Source: Piromyces finnis
Lineage: Eukaryota > Neocallimastigomycota > Neocallimastigomycetes > Neocallimastigales > Neocallimastigaceae
NCBI GenBank assembly: GCA_002104945.1
Contig: MCFH01000012.1
Coordinates: forward strand, 911,501 to 975,500
DNA length: 64,000 nt
Reading direction: 5' to 3'
Shown: piece after piece, positions 15,557 to 32,412 of the stretch
Layout of the letters: every line of letters begins with the position of its first letter
How positions within the stretch are numbered: position 1 is the stretch's first letter
Program-made: the position numbers and the translations under genes
The notes under the pieces: generated by a model
The model's input: the letters and a program-made list of their open reading frames with translations, nothing else
Told to the model about the DNA's origin: nothing
Database searches by the model: none

Positions 15557-16578
15557 GTTTTAATGTTAATAACAATAATAGCAACAATAACTTTAATCAA
15601 AATATCAACAAAAACTATAATAACAACTATAACAATAATAATGAATTCCATAATAATAATTTTAGTCCTAACTTTAATAACAATAATTACAGTGCAAATA
15701 GTAACTTCTCTAATCAAAACAGCTATAATGACAATAATGGTAGTAATAATAAAGATAACTTTAACAATTCAATGAATAACAATACTATGAATAATAATAT
15801 GATGAATGTCAATGCTATGAATAACAATACCATGAATAATAATATAATGAATAGTATGAATAATAACGCTATGGATAACAGTATGATAAATAACAATACC
15901 ATGAATAGCAATATCATGAATAACAGCGCTATGAATAATAATGTTATGAATATTAATACTCTAAATAACAATAATATGAATAATAATGGAAATAACTCTT
16001 TTTACGGTAACTTGAATAATAATAATTTTAATGATGAATCTAAGCATAGCAATAATTTCAAAGATAAAAATCTAAATAGTTATAGTGATGACGATGTTAA
16101 TACTAATACCAATAATAGTAATGTTAATAAAAATAAGGATACAAACGATAGAAATAGTAACCACAATAGTAACGATAATACCAATGACAATACTAATGAT
16201 AATAAAAACAAGAATAATGATAATGATATAAATAATGGTGAAGATGATAATAATAATGAAAAAAATAGTAATGTTAGTAATGATAATGATAATAGCAGTG
16301 ATGTTAATAATGATATTCATAATACAAGCCACGAAAACAGTACATATACCAATGATAATATTGATAATTCTACTAGCCAATATGAAAATAACAATACTAA
16401 AAATAGTATACCTTCTAAGGACAATGTCACGACAAATGACAATGCAGAAAATAATAGCAATATTGATGCTAAGGATAGCAAAAATGAAACTGTCGATGAT
16501 GATGAAGCAGCAACTGTTCAAGATTTGAATAAGTCAAATCCAAATGCAATATCGCCAAATTCATCCCCAAATATTTAA
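6081..16578 (+). CDS. JmjN-ARID-PHD-JmjC-PHD-PHD chromatin protein (KDM5/Ecm5/Msc1-like), demethylase centre lost
   Basis: Nine exons give 3086 aa: 6081-6569, 6876-7061, 7168-7300, 7480-8224, 8336-8792, 8921-9084, 9209-9440, 9595-11810, 11940-16578. Order: JmjN (about 117-158, with IIPPTTW), ARID (about 170-262), PHD1 (280-354, Cys4-His-Cys3 with a long loop), JmjC (about 518-725), C5HC2-type finger (from CQFCHRFC), a long PLU-1-like helical region, PHD2 (1517-1560), PHD3 (1734-1779), a Lys/Glu coiled coil, then about 950 Asn-rich residues and an acidic end. This is the KDM5/JARID1 layout. In active KDM5 enzymes Fe(II) is held by an HxE pair and a distal His; here the aligned residues are Ser578, Ser580 and Tyr664. 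It is therefore probably a reader or scaffold, as known for yeast Ecm5. Family membership is very strong; loss of catalysis is inferred from alignment. Confidence 0.93.
13565..16320 (+). repeat. AAT/AAC codon-repeat tract encoding an Asn-rich region
   Basis: Within the last exon of the JmjC-type gene, AAT and AAC triplets alternate irregularly over about 2.7 kb and encode runs of Asn broken by Phe, Gly, Ser and Met; one uninterrupted run around 15480-15560 exceeds 25 Asn. From 15760 to 15990 the pattern changes to a degenerate Met-Asn-Asn-Asn unit. Mixing of the two synonymous codons suggests selection on the protein rather than a purely fresh DNA slippage product. Frames +2, +3 and the antisense strand are also open here because the triplet repeat lacks stops. 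Confidence 0.9.
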
Positions 16579-16593
16579 TTCTATGAATAATAG

Positions 16594-16633
<40 letters not shown>

Positions 16634-17023
16634 AAAAGAAAATATGAAAAACAAATAATCATTCAAAATACACTATTTTATTGCTTAGTATCTATACGTG
16701 TAGATATAGATATAGATATAGATAGATATAGATTTGTTTATATAAAAAAAAAAAATTTGATTTTTAATTATTGTTATTACAATAATTGATTTTAGAAATG
16801 TTTGTTAAAGGGAGTTTATTCTTTTTATCTTTTTATTTTATTTATTTAATCCATACAAATTGTTACTATTTATTTATTTTATTTTATTTTATTTTATTTT
16901 ATTTTTTTATTTTTATTTTTATTTTTATTTTTATTTTTATTTTTATTTTTATTTTTATTTTTATTTTTATTTTTATTTTTATTTTTATTTTTATTTTTAT
17001 TTTTATTTTTATTTTTATTTTTA

Positions 17024-17083
<60 letters not shown>

Positions 17084-17613
17084 TTTATTTTTATTTTTAT
17101 TTTTATTTTTATTTTTATTTTTATTTTTATTTTTATTTTTATTTTTATTTTTATTTTTATTTTTATTTTTATTTATATTTATATTTCAATGTTTATTTTA
17201 CATTTTCTTTTTTTTTAAAAAAAAAAGGAAAAAGAAAAAAAAATTAATGTAATAAAAACTATTAAACATACCTTAACTACTCTTATAATAATTCTTAGAA
17301 AACTTATATAATAATCAAATAAATATATTATTTTATAAAAAAAAAAAAAAAAAAAAAAAAAAGATTATTAAAAAGACCATAAATAATTCATTGATATAAT
17401 CACTTTTGTAATTTTTTCTGAAATAATTTAAAAATCATTATTACTACTATTTATTATAATTAAAAATATTATTAATATTACTGGTATAGAATAATAATAG
17501 TAGTAGTAGTAGTGGTAGAAACTTTAATATTTAAATTTCTTTTCTTTTTTTTTTTTTTCTCAATTTCTCTCCACATTACTATTAAAATAAATTTTTCTTT
17601 TTTTTTTATTTAT
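16579..17613. other. Convergent intergenic region, mostly simple sequence
   Basis: It lies between the end of the JmjC-type gene and the end of the methyltransferase on the opposite strand. It opens with a long A tract (16592-16630), has a short GATATA run near 16705, the ATTTTT array described separately, another A tract at 17338-17362 and AGT repeats near 17500. No gene is visible. Confidence 0.7.
16872..17180. repeat. ATTTTT hexanucleotide array
   Basis: About 300 bp of near-perfect ATTTTT units, with two or three one-base contractions that shift the register near 17050 and 17080 and a lead-in of ATTTT pentamers. Open frames of Phe/Ile/Tyr in several registers come from the repeat and are not genes. 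Confidence 0.95.
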
Positions 17614-18402
17614 TTATTTCTTAACTCTAAGTTCAGCAATTGCTGCAAAATGTTTAATATCAAATTCGCCTTCAGGAGCAATAGTTTCTAATAGTTTCCA
17701 GTGTTCCTTATTCCACATTTCAAGTTCATTGTCATTAAGAGAAGCACCAACACCACGACATGCTCTCATTCTACCATGCCAAGTTTCTCTTGTAAATTTT
17801 ACAGGTAAAATATATTCTTCATGAAAAATAACATCAAAATATTCTTTTAATTCTTCTGATATAGGAATTGGTTTTAACGTTTCACCAGCTCCAGACCAAT
17901 TTGGACTATATTTTAATATCACTTCTTCACTTGCACCTGCGATCTTATCTTCAAAAGGTAACCATTCCATACATAATAGAATAAATCTTCCACCTTTTTT
18001 TAACATTTTTGAAAATTTTGGCGCTATGGTTTTATAATCAAAATACCAAAAACATTGACAAGCCGTAATAATATCAAATGAGTTTTCTGGAAAATCTAAT
18101 TGTTCTGCTGAACTTGTTATATAGGTAATATCTTTATTTTTAGATAAAAGCTTTGCTTGTTCAATTTGATTCTCTGCAATATCACTTCCTATCCATTTAG
18201 CGCCATAATGATACATATTTCTTGGTAAAACCCCTGTACCAGTACCAATATCTAATATCTTTTGACCCTTAATACCAACATTTCTTTTTAAAATTCTATC
18301 ATAAAATTCCTTTGGATAAATATCTCTATATTTTGCATAATCTTCAGAAGTTTTACCCCAATCGAAAGCTTTTCCTTTGTCAATCCTGTCATCAACTATC
18401 AT
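17614..18402 (-). CDS. Class I SAM-dependent methyltransferase, bacterial-type
   Basis: An intronless 262-aa frame with the methyltransferase type 11 fold. Motif I ILDIGTGTG lies at 49-57 and binds the SAM carboxypropyl side; Asp74 in the GSDIAENQ strand end should bind the ribose hydroxyls; the AEQLDFPENSFD segment and CQCFWYFD are motifs II/III. The C-terminal half (TRETWHGRMRACRGVGA) resembles small-molecule methyltransferases of unknown substrate common in Clostridia. The substrate cannot be told from sequence. Start choice: ATG at 18402 leads straight into the conserved N-terminus, with A-rich leader just upstream. Its neighbours all carry introns apart from this gene, and the closest resemblance I recognise is bacterial, so horizontal transfer from rumen bacteria is likely. 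It shares a 496-bp divergent promoter region with the zinc-knuckle gene. Confidence 0.9.
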   Translation of the reverse strand: MIVDDRIDKGKAFDWGKTSEDYAKYRDIYPKEFYDRILKRNVGIKGQKILDIGTGTGVLPRNMYHYGAKWIGSDIAENQIEQAKLLSKNKDITYITSSAEQLDFPENSFDIITACQCFWYFDYKTIAPKFSKMLKKGGRFILLCMEWLPFEDKIAGASEEVILKYSPNWSGAGETLKPIPISEELKEYFDVIFHEEYILPVKFTRETWHGRMRACRGVGASLNDNELEMWNKEHWKLLETIAPEGEFDIKHFAAIAELRVKK

Positions 18403-18898
18403 TTTTTTTTTAAAACTAATTTTAATTATTACTCTCTCTTGAATAAATAATTTTAAAATATATATATTACTTTAATATTGGTTTTTACTATTTATTTATT
18501 TATTTAATATTAATGGTAATTATAAATATCTAAAAGAAAAAGAAAGGTCTTTTTATGTACCATTTATATTAAAAGTTATTGAAAAGGTGAAAGGATATTA
18601 TTTTATAGTAAAGATGGTAAAAATATACATACTATAATGATTGGTTAAAATGTACCATCAAAATTTATATTAATCTTTAATAAATTTATTTACCACAAAA
18701 AAATTAAGAAAGTATTGCTTGTGAAATTAAAATATATTATTATTATTATTATTTAGAGTTTTCAGAAAATTTAAATGTTTTAAAATCGGCATAGAAAACT
18801 TTATTTACTTTACGCCATTTAATTTTATAAAAATAAAATAATATAATATAATATCGAATATAGAATATAGAAAGGCAATAATAATATAAATATATAAA
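18403..18898. promoter_or_regulatory. Divergent intergenic region between methyltransferase and zinc-knuckle genes
   Basis: This 496-bp stretch must hold the promoters of both flanking genes, which are transcribed away from each other. It is AT-rich with TATAT runs near 18460 and 18830-18890, but no motif can be named with confidence. Confidence 0.5.
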
Positions 18899-19865
18899 AT
18901 GAATTTTCAATCTGTACCTGTAAATTCTTTATCAGACATTAATAAATCTTCAAGGTAAAATATATACATATTTTATACATATTATATATACATATATATA
19001 TATGCATTCAAATCTTTTTTATAAAAAAATAAAAATTATAATTAAAAATTAATAATATCTAATCATGACGAAATTTTTTATTCATTTTTATATATTATAT
19101 TGCATATAACTGAAAAATAGGAAATCTAATTATGAAAAATTTTGTCAAAAATGTTTAGTTAAAGGTCATTATACTTATGAATGTAATAAAACACCAAAAT
19201 ATGTAGCTCGTCCTTCTAGAACTAAAAGACTTGAAAATCCAAAATTAAATAAATTTAAAAGATTAAGATCACCTTCAACTAGTATTGCTAAAGATATATT
19301 AAAAAGTAGAGAAAAGAAACGTAGATTAAGGTAAATGGAATGGATTAATTTTAATATTTTTTTTTAGAAAATTGTAAAAAAAAAAAAAAGAAAAAAAAAA
19401 AATCAATTTAGAAATTCAATTTAAATATTAATTTTTTTAAATGAAAATTATTTATTTTTTATCACATATATAAATATATATAAATTAAGCAGTAAACGTC
19501 GTCGTCATAGACATCGTTATTCAGATTCAGAATCAGAATCTAGTTCTTCAAGTAGTTCAAGTTCAGGTTCTAGCTCAGAATCTGATTCTGATTCTGATTC
19601 TGATAGTTCTAGCTCAGGATATGATACCCAATATGATTCAGATTCAAGTACTTCTTCATCCTCTTCAACCTCATCATCTTCATCTTCTTCTTCTTCTTCA
19701 TCCTCTTCATCATATACATCATCATCATCCTATTCATCATACACCTCCTCCTCCTCCTCTAGTTCATATTCAAGTAAAAGTTCAAGAAGTAGCAGTAGTA
19801 GTCACTCTTCTAACTCTTCTAGTTCTTCTAAATCATCTTCCTCTTCAAAATCTTCGAAATACTAA
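18899..19865 (+). CDS. CCHC zinc-knuckle protein with Ser-rich tail (ZCCHC10-like)
   Basis: Three exons (18899-18954, 19121-19330, 19490-19865) give 213 aa. One zinc knuckle, C27-x2-C30-x4-H35-x4-C40, sits in CQKCLVKGHYTYEC, followed by RPSRTKRLENP, the diagnostic stretch of the ZCCHC10 family. Exon 2 ends in basic Lys/Arg-rich sequence; exon 3 encodes Arg-Arg-His then a long run of Ser with Asp and Glu, and finally Ser/Lys. Human ZCCHC10 is a short nuclear protein of poorly defined function; zinc knuckles of this type usually bind single-stranded nucleic acid. An RNA-linked nuclear role is inference. The start ATG at 18899 has an A-rich context and the first intron falls just before the knuckle. 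Confidence 0.87.
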
Positions 19866-20428
19866 AAACACATACATGTAATAAATATATTATTTGCAAT
19901 TTATTAGTTTCACTTGCAGAGAGTATTTATCATAAATAGTCAAGTCATAAGCATATATCATATATCATATTAACACAATAATATATTATATATAAAAAGT
20001 TTTATTTTTTTAAAATTAATAAAAATAGATTTTTCAATAATTATATACCTAAACAGTTTAATATGAAATTTTGTATAAAAAGAAAAAGCATTCTTAATAA
20101 AAACTAATAAACATTTTTTTTTAAATAAATAAAAAATAATTTAAAAATTGTTTATAAAAAAAAAAAAAAAAAGAGATGTAATATACATATAATATAAATA
20201 ATACCATTTATCTTTTTATTTTATTATCAATTAAATAAAAGAGAGAGAGAGAATATTAAATAACTCGAAGTATTGTTTTTATTTTAGCTGTTTTATTATT
20301 ATAATTTATCTAAAAAGAAAAAAAAAAAAAGATATTTACAATATGTTGATAAAAAAAAATAAATAGATAAATATAATCAGATTAAAAATTGTTTATTCAA
20401 GAACTATTAAAATTTTTAAAATGATGAT

Positions 20429-20469
<41 letters not shown>

Positions 20470-20528
20470 AAGATAGATAGAGAATAAAATTATTATATCT
20501 TTTAGTTGTTGTTGCTTTTCAAAAAAAT
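19866..20528. other. Convergent spacer between zinc-knuckle gene and MCM8
   Basis: AT-rich 3' flanks of two genes that end toward each other, with A tracts at 20160, 20310 and a long one at 20430-20466, and a GAGAGA run near 20243. No gene seen. Confidence 0.65.
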
Positions 20529-25047
<4,519 letters not shown>

Positions 25048-26216
25048 CAGTTTTTCATTAATTTTTTCAAATGATGACTCAAAATAATATATAAATAATA
25101 ATTAAAATAATGAGATCTTTTCAGGTTTATTATAATAATAATACTTTAATTTTTTTAATAATTGATATTGAAATGGAATACTTTTTTTTTTTCTTTCTTA
25201 ACACTCAAGATTATAATAAATTTTAATACATAAATTTCAATAGATGAATAAAAAAGAAAAAGAAAAAAAAGATTAAATTCATAAAAATAATAATAATTTG
25301 TGTATAATTAATCAAATATATACAAAAAATAAATAAAAATAAAATTTTAGATTTTGAAATTTATTATTTTTTTTTTCTTTCCCTAAAAAAACGTAATAAA
25401 TTTTTTTGATGGTGAAGTTTTTTCCTTTTTATATTTTCAATAATGCACGTGATTTTGTTTTTGTCCTACTTTAAAAAAAGCTTAAAGACCACAATAAAAA
25501 CAAAATCAACTGCGCTTGTTGCATGAATAAAGTTGTGAATGCTTTTGGTAATACTATTTAAATATACATCTTGAAAGGTGTATTTTCTGCAAGCTTTTAT
25601 TATTCTCTTTTCAAGTTAAATTATTTAAAGTACCAATAATGGAAACTTTTTTTTTTAATCTTTTCTTTTGTATCCTTTTTTTTTAAAGAAAAAATAAAAG
25701 ATATAAAATAAAAATTCATATCTTTTCAATTAGAAAATTATATATCTATAGTTTTGTATTTATTTTAATATTCTTTTCAAAAATATAATAGTATAGTATT
25801 TTGAATTATGGGTTAAAGAAGAATCTTACTTTATGATACTCTTTTTTTTTTTTTGTCTCTTATATAATTTCATTTTAATTTGATAAACCCATACTTTACT
25901 TTTGAATAGAATGAGATTTTTTTAGTTGTAAAAAATCATCATAATAGAAATTCTAAAATACAATACTGAGCTATTAATAAAAAAAAATTAAAATATCCTA
26001 TATTAAAATATAAAAAAATGATGATGATACTAATATGAAGAACAATATATTCTAAAATGAAAAAGTCTTTCTTTGTAATATATTTTATTTATTTTATTTA
26101 TTCTCTTGTTTCTTTAAAAAAAAAAAAATGTTAAACTTATTATGATTTATTAGTTTTAAAAATATAAAGTATAGATAATGGAAACTTTTTTTGTTATCAT
26201 TTCTTTGTTGTTATTG

Positions 26217-26262
<46 letters not shown>

Positions 26263-26672
26263 AATAAAGAAATGTTAATAAAAAAAAAAATACATATTAT
26301 AATAATAATAAGTTTTAAAAAAAATAAAGATATTATATTAAAAATAATACATAAAATAATATAATTGAATTTGATGGATTTTTTAAAAAAGTTTTTGAAA
26401 TGTGCTTGTAAAATCTTTTGAATAAAGAAATATATAAAAAAAAAAAAAAAAAAAAAGGTTTAAAAAAAATGTCTAATAAAAATAAGTAATAATAATAAAA
26501 ATTGATTTAATAATGTTATTTTTTTTATATATATAATATATATATCACTATAATAAATAAAATAAATTTATAGGAAAGAAAGAAGAAGAAGAAGAAGAAG
26601 AAAAAAAAAAAATTTTAATGATATATAGGATATATAGGATATATATATTTATCTTTTTTTTTTTTGAATAGA
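25048..26672. other. Intergenic region upstream of MCM8 and downstream of TAF2
   Basis: It holds the MCM8 promoter on its left and the TAF2 3' UTR on its right. The part at 25380-25640 is less A/T-biased than the rest and contains a CACGTG palindrome at 25446-25451 and a long inverted repeat listed separately. The remainder has A and T tracts (a 40-base one near 26230-26262) and a GAAGAA run near 26583. No convincing open frame. Confidence 0.6.
25451..25507. other. Inverted repeat / potential stem-loop
   Basis: The left arm at 25451-25464 (GATTTTGTTTTTGT) is matched by the right arm at 25491-25507 (ACAATAAAAACAAAATC) with a bulge of three bases; inside, CTTTAA and TTAAAG form a second short complementary pair. 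A transcript could fold into a hairpin about 57 nt long. Nothing shows that it is transcribed; it may be the ends of a small decayed element. Confidence 0.4.
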
Positions 26673-29600
26673 TTATATTTTAATTTTAATTTTTAAATTG
26701 CTTTGATTGTCATCATCATTATCATTAGCTAGAGTAGAAGAACTTTGCTTTAAATGACTACTACCATGTTTTTTAGAGGTATTTTCATCTTGTCTATAGG
26801 AAGTGGAAGAAGAAGAATGGCGATGATGACTATGTCCATGACGAGAATGTCCAGATATTAAATTACGATTAGTATCATGAAGTTTTTTGTTGTGGCCATT
26901 AGAATATTCAATATCCATATCATCATTGGCATTACCATCATCATCACTATTATATTTAACCTTTTTCTTTTTACTTCTACTTTCTTTATAAAAGTCATCA
27001 TTATCGTCATAACTACTTTCATCTAAATGATGTTTCCTTAATAATTTCTTTTCTTTTTCTCTGTGATTTCTATTATCTTCACTTTCATTGGTATAATTAC
27101 TTAATGACATCTTATCTTTTTTAACAGAAGGATAGGATTTTATCTTTGAATTGGAAAGATTTGAGGTAGTACTACTACTTCCTTTTTGAGATTGCTTTTT
27201 ACCATTGTCATAATCATCATCATTTGCTTTGCTTTTTGACTTTTGATTAGCATCTTCACCCCCTTCATTATTAATAATAAGAGTAGAGGAACGGTGCTTC
27301 AAATGCTTTACATTATATCCTTTTTGTGCTAATTTTTCAGTTGCTTGGCGAATCAAATCATGACGTCTATTCCATAGCTCATTAAATGCAACTTCTAAAT
27401 TTTGTGCAGCAACAAATAAATCAGATCCTTCCATATTAAACGTATAACAATTTTTAAATATTAATAAAAGATCTGAATGGAATTCTTCAAGAGTTGAATA
27501 CTTTTTATTATCAAGATTTGCTTTTAAAGTAGTAAAGTCCATCGGCTTTTTAATAATGTCATGATACATTGGAATGGTCGTTGGAACTGGATCTTTAAAG
27601 GCATAGGAATTTGGATTTCGTAACATTTTTCTAATGATACTTTCACATACTTTAACTTCAACCATTTGCATATTTCTTCCTTCATGCACTGTTTTCTCCT
27701 TGTATTGGTTTAATGATTTTTCCAACGAAAGCCAATACTCCTCTAATTTTTGACCTTGTTCACGTGCCCATGACCCTGGGGGATTGTAAATATTACAATT
27801 TGAAAAGATTAATGATACATCGGATATAAAATCTTCAATGGTTTTATACTTATTTTTTTCCAACTTCTTCTTAATCGTTGAAAGATCCATTGGATTATGA
27901 ATGAATTTATGATAATCTGGAAATTGTTGTGGATCCACGGGTTCTAAGAAAATCTGTGAACATGAATGGTTTTGCATTTTTTGAACAATTGTTATTAAGT
28001 GACTTTTGATGGATGATGACATCGATTTGAAAGTTGCTTTATTATCTTGGATAGTAGAGGTTTTGCTTTCATGTTTATGTTTTTTATTCATTGCAGAAGA
28101 AGGCTTGATTTCTTCAGTATTTTCACTCATTCTATGACTATTATGTCTATTACTACTTTCTCTTTCCAATGTCTTATTCGTTTGAATATTATTTTCATGT
28201 TCACGTTCACGTATTATTGGTTTTGGTTCCTCTTTTTTCTTATTGTCAACTTCCGTTACCGGGAGTTCTTTTGATTGATGCTTTAATTTTTTATCTGGAA
28301 GTTTTATAGCTGGTAAACCAGCACTTACCCATTCCTTTTCAAAGAAAGCTTGTAATGACTTTCCTGCTTGATATACATATTCTTCTGGAAGATTAAACCT
28401 AAAGCAATTTCTAAACATTAAATCAACATCCTTATAATATCCTACAATACTTGTATATTTCTTTTTTGATAAATTAGAATCAATGGTACTCAAGTCCATT
28501 GGATGTTTAATAATTGTGAAGTAAGTTGGAATATTCAAGGATACTGGATCAACAGGTTCCAAAAATGGTACACCATATTTATGTTTTTGCATTTTTCTCG
28601 TAATAACTTGACATTTATGATAGTCTCTTGAACTAAAAGCAAATGAATTTTTACCTTTTGCATCTGTATCCGTAGGTGTAGTTGGTGTTTCATTATTAAT
28701 GTTTTTAGTAACACTTTCATGTTCTCCATTATCCTTTTTAACCCTTTTCGCTGATACTTCACTTGTACTACTTAAAGATCGAATATTATTCAATTTTATC
28801 TTATTCTCTAATTTAGTTTTATTCTTATTTTCTTCTTCCTCTTCTTTTTGTCTATGACTCTTTTCTTTTACATATTCTTTTTCTGTTTGGTATACAGAAC
28901 TCTTCTTTGCCTTTGATAAATTATTAATATTATTACTTTCTTCGCTTATAGCAGAATTATTATTCTTAAGATAAATAATAGTTTTAGAATGTTCTATTGG
29001 TTCTGGTGACATATTAGATCTGATTTTCATAGGCTTTTCATTAATCAAAGAGTCATTTGGTCTTTGTTTCTTTATGACGGTATCATTTTCTTCATTGGTT
29101 AGATTTTGATTCTCATTTATAGCTGCTTTCATTAATTGTTTTTCTTTTAATCTCATTAAATCAAATGTCCATTCTTTATTAAAATAGGATTCTAAAATAT
29201 GAGCTTGTTGTGAAAGAAAAGAACTTGAATCATTAAAGGTATAACAATTTCTAAAAATTAAACGAACATCACTTTCAAATTTAGATAATTTATCATATTT
29301 TCCCTTATTTAATCTTGCTTTTAACGTGCTTAAATCCATAGGTTTTCTAATTAAGGCATAATACTGAGGATATAAGTTTCTATCAACTGGTAATAAAAAC
29401 TCGGAAGCTGATTTGTGCTTTTGTAATTTAGAAATAATTTTATTACAAAGCTTAAATTCATCTTTTCCTACAGCAGTATCACCATTTACCTCAATCCATT
29501 CTTTATTAAAATAATTTTCTACTGATTTTCCTGCATCATTTACTTGAGTTGATGGAGGATTAAATAAAAAGCAATTGGAAAATACTAAACGTACATCACA

Positions 29601-32366
29601 TTCAAATTCATATTTGTTACTATATTCCTTATTTTCCAACTTCTTTTTTATTGTTCCAAAATCCATAGGATTTTTAATAATTGTAAAATAGGAAGGGATA
29701 TTAAATAAAACAGGATCAACAGGTTCACGGAAAAAACTAGAGTCATAATGTCTTAATAATTTACCAATGATCTTTCTACACATTTTCATACTACTCTTGT
29801 AACTACTTATACTTTTTACAGGTGGCTGCTCATTATTAATTGAGGACGGTACAGTAACTGATGAATTCTTTTCTATACTTTTAGGGATTTCTGAGGTTGA
29901 TGTATTTACGTTATATACAGTTGTTTCATTATTAATATTTGATATAGTTGACTGGGTTTTTGTTCTTACAGAGTGTTTTCTATCAAGTTTTATTGAAGGT
30001 ATTTTGGGAGGTTGTGGAGTTGGATTTTTAGTTGTGAGATTAATTTTTATAGAGTCTTTCTGTATAGGAGTAGAAATAGTTGATTGTTTATTTAAATCTT
30101 TACGTTTATGAGGTGGTTGAATATCTTTTAAATTTGCTTGAATTGGGAAATTGTATTTTTTGGCTAATTGTTGAATTTTTGGTATAATTACTTCTTCAAA
30201 TACAGTTTCTAATTTTTTTGCTTGTTTTGAAATATAGCTTTCATCTTGATTAAATATATAACAATTCTGGAAAATTTGACGAACATCTCTTATCAATTCC
30301 TCAATTTTATTATTATATTGTCCAGATTTCAACTTTTTCTCAGCGGTACTGATATCCATTGGGTTTTTAATGATATTATGATAATATGGTATATTTTCGA
30401 CTGGCAATAAAAATGGTGGTGAATTTGGATTATTCTTAAGATTTTCAATTAATATTGTTCCAAGTTTCATAAATTTCGCGGTATAATCTTTAATTTCTGG
30501 CTTTTCCTGATGTTCGGGTTTAGTTTCAACTATTTTCTTTTCCTTTTTATCATTCTTTTCATCTTTATCCTTTAGTATAATATTTATCGGTTTAATCTTA
30601 ATCTCTGATATTTTTGAGTTTCTTTCATATTTTGTAGGTTTTTCTTCCTTCACTATAGGTTCTTTTACCTTAATAATATTTGGTCTCTTTGGTTCTTCTT
30701 TTATTTCTTTAACCTTTATACTTGGTCTCTTTGGTTCTTCTTTTATTTCTTTAACCTTTATACTAGGTCTCTTTGGTTCTTCTTTTATTTCTTTAACCTT
30801 TATACTAGGTCTCTTTGGTTCTTCTTTTATTTCTTTAACCTTTATACTAGGTCTTTTTGGTTCTTCTCTTATTTCCTTTACCTTTATAACATTTGGTCTT
30901 CTATTCACATCCTTTAATTCTATTATTATTTTTTCTCTTTCCTTACTTCTATCTTTTTCTTTAGTTTTTTCCTTTATTTTCTCTCTCATTCCTATTCTTT
31001 CTTTTTCTTTTTCTCTTTCCTTTTCTTTTTCTCTTTCTCTATCTCTTTCCTTTAATGCACTGCTATTAATTGTTATAGGTATTTTTGGTTTTTTAATTGG
31101 TTCAGCCTTTAAAAAGAAAAAATTTTTTAAATATTAAAAAGAGTAAAAACAAATGAAAAATTAAAAAAATAAAATAAAATATAATAAATTTTAATAATAT
31201 TAATTTAAAAAAAAATTAAATAGTAAAAAGTATCATTTGTTATATATACCTCTTTATCCAATATGGATGAAGACATTCTAATTTTCAACTTCATTAAAGA
31301 TCCTTTTTGAGCTGCTGATGGAACTTCAGGAATAACTGGAATGTACAAAATCTCACATAAATTAAGTAATTTCATTCTTATACGATGATCTAATACAGGA
31401 TTATTATTTAATAAATCCCATATAAATTCTCTTACAAATTTATTTTCTGCAAACTCTATTCTATATTTTTTTAATAATTCATTTTGATTATATTTGGATT
31501 TTTGATTAATAATATTTGTGGAATTCTCAAGGAGTTGAGATTTCTTATCAATATCATTTTCGGTAATACCACCTAAAAGTGATATGTATGCAACTAATGA
31601 TTTTGCAATATGAAAACGGAAATACGGTGAAGGATCATCACGTAATAAATAAAATATATATTTACAAATTGAATCGATAAACAAACCGTTCAATATTATT
31701 AATGCATCGATAGCAACAACTCTTATAAATAAACAAGTACCATATCTAATGTATGGAAGAAATATTTTATAATTAACAGGTATTAAATCAGCCATCATCC
31801 ATAAGTGGTAAGTTTCTAAGCATTTTACAGTAACAATATTATGGTATGATGGCATTATCATATCACGAATTCTATATCTTTCTATTTCTTCTAATGCTTC
31901 TTTAAATATTAAGTTTTCTTTCTGTGCTTCTGATTCCGATATATTTTGTAATTTATTTTTAGGTATAACATCTTGATTATCACTATCACTTCCATCAAAT
32001 TCGAATTCTTCAATTACTAAATCACCTTCTTCATCGATTTGATTTTTAATTTCATTAGATTCTATTGTAATTTTTGGTTTTGCAACTGCTTTTTTCGTTG
32101 GAACAAATGCTAACCCAATTGATGTAATTAACGATGCTATAAGATAACAGTCAGAGTACTTTTTTATCATTTTATTTAAAAAAAAAAAAAAAAAGAAATA
32201 AAATAAAATATATAAACATTTTAATAATTTTCATAGATATATGTATTCTTTTTTTTTTTTTTTAATTAACTACTTCTATTTATATCATTATTTATTTATT
32301 TCCTACATTTTTTTTTATTTATTTATTAGTTACTATTATTATTACTATTACTACTACTACTACTAC

Positions 32367-32412
<46 letters not shown>

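Noticed and set aside
13744-16521. Ile/Val- and Leu-rich frames on the minus strand and in other frames across the JmjC gene tail
   Set aside because: AAT/AAC repeats read as ATT, TTA or GTT in other frames and have no stops; the Asn frame is continuous with PHD3 and is the real one.
16786-17252. Open frames of Phe/Ile/Tyr/Leu about 130-150 residues long
   Set aside because: They are translations of the ATTTTT hexamer array in different registers, without initiation context or coding bias.
26673-31106. A separate polybromo gene starting at the ATG at 30989
   Set aside because: The frame is open upstream of that ATG to a good acceptor at 31106, in phase with the TAF2 exon ending at 31250, and there is no intergenic space or promoter-like gap between them.
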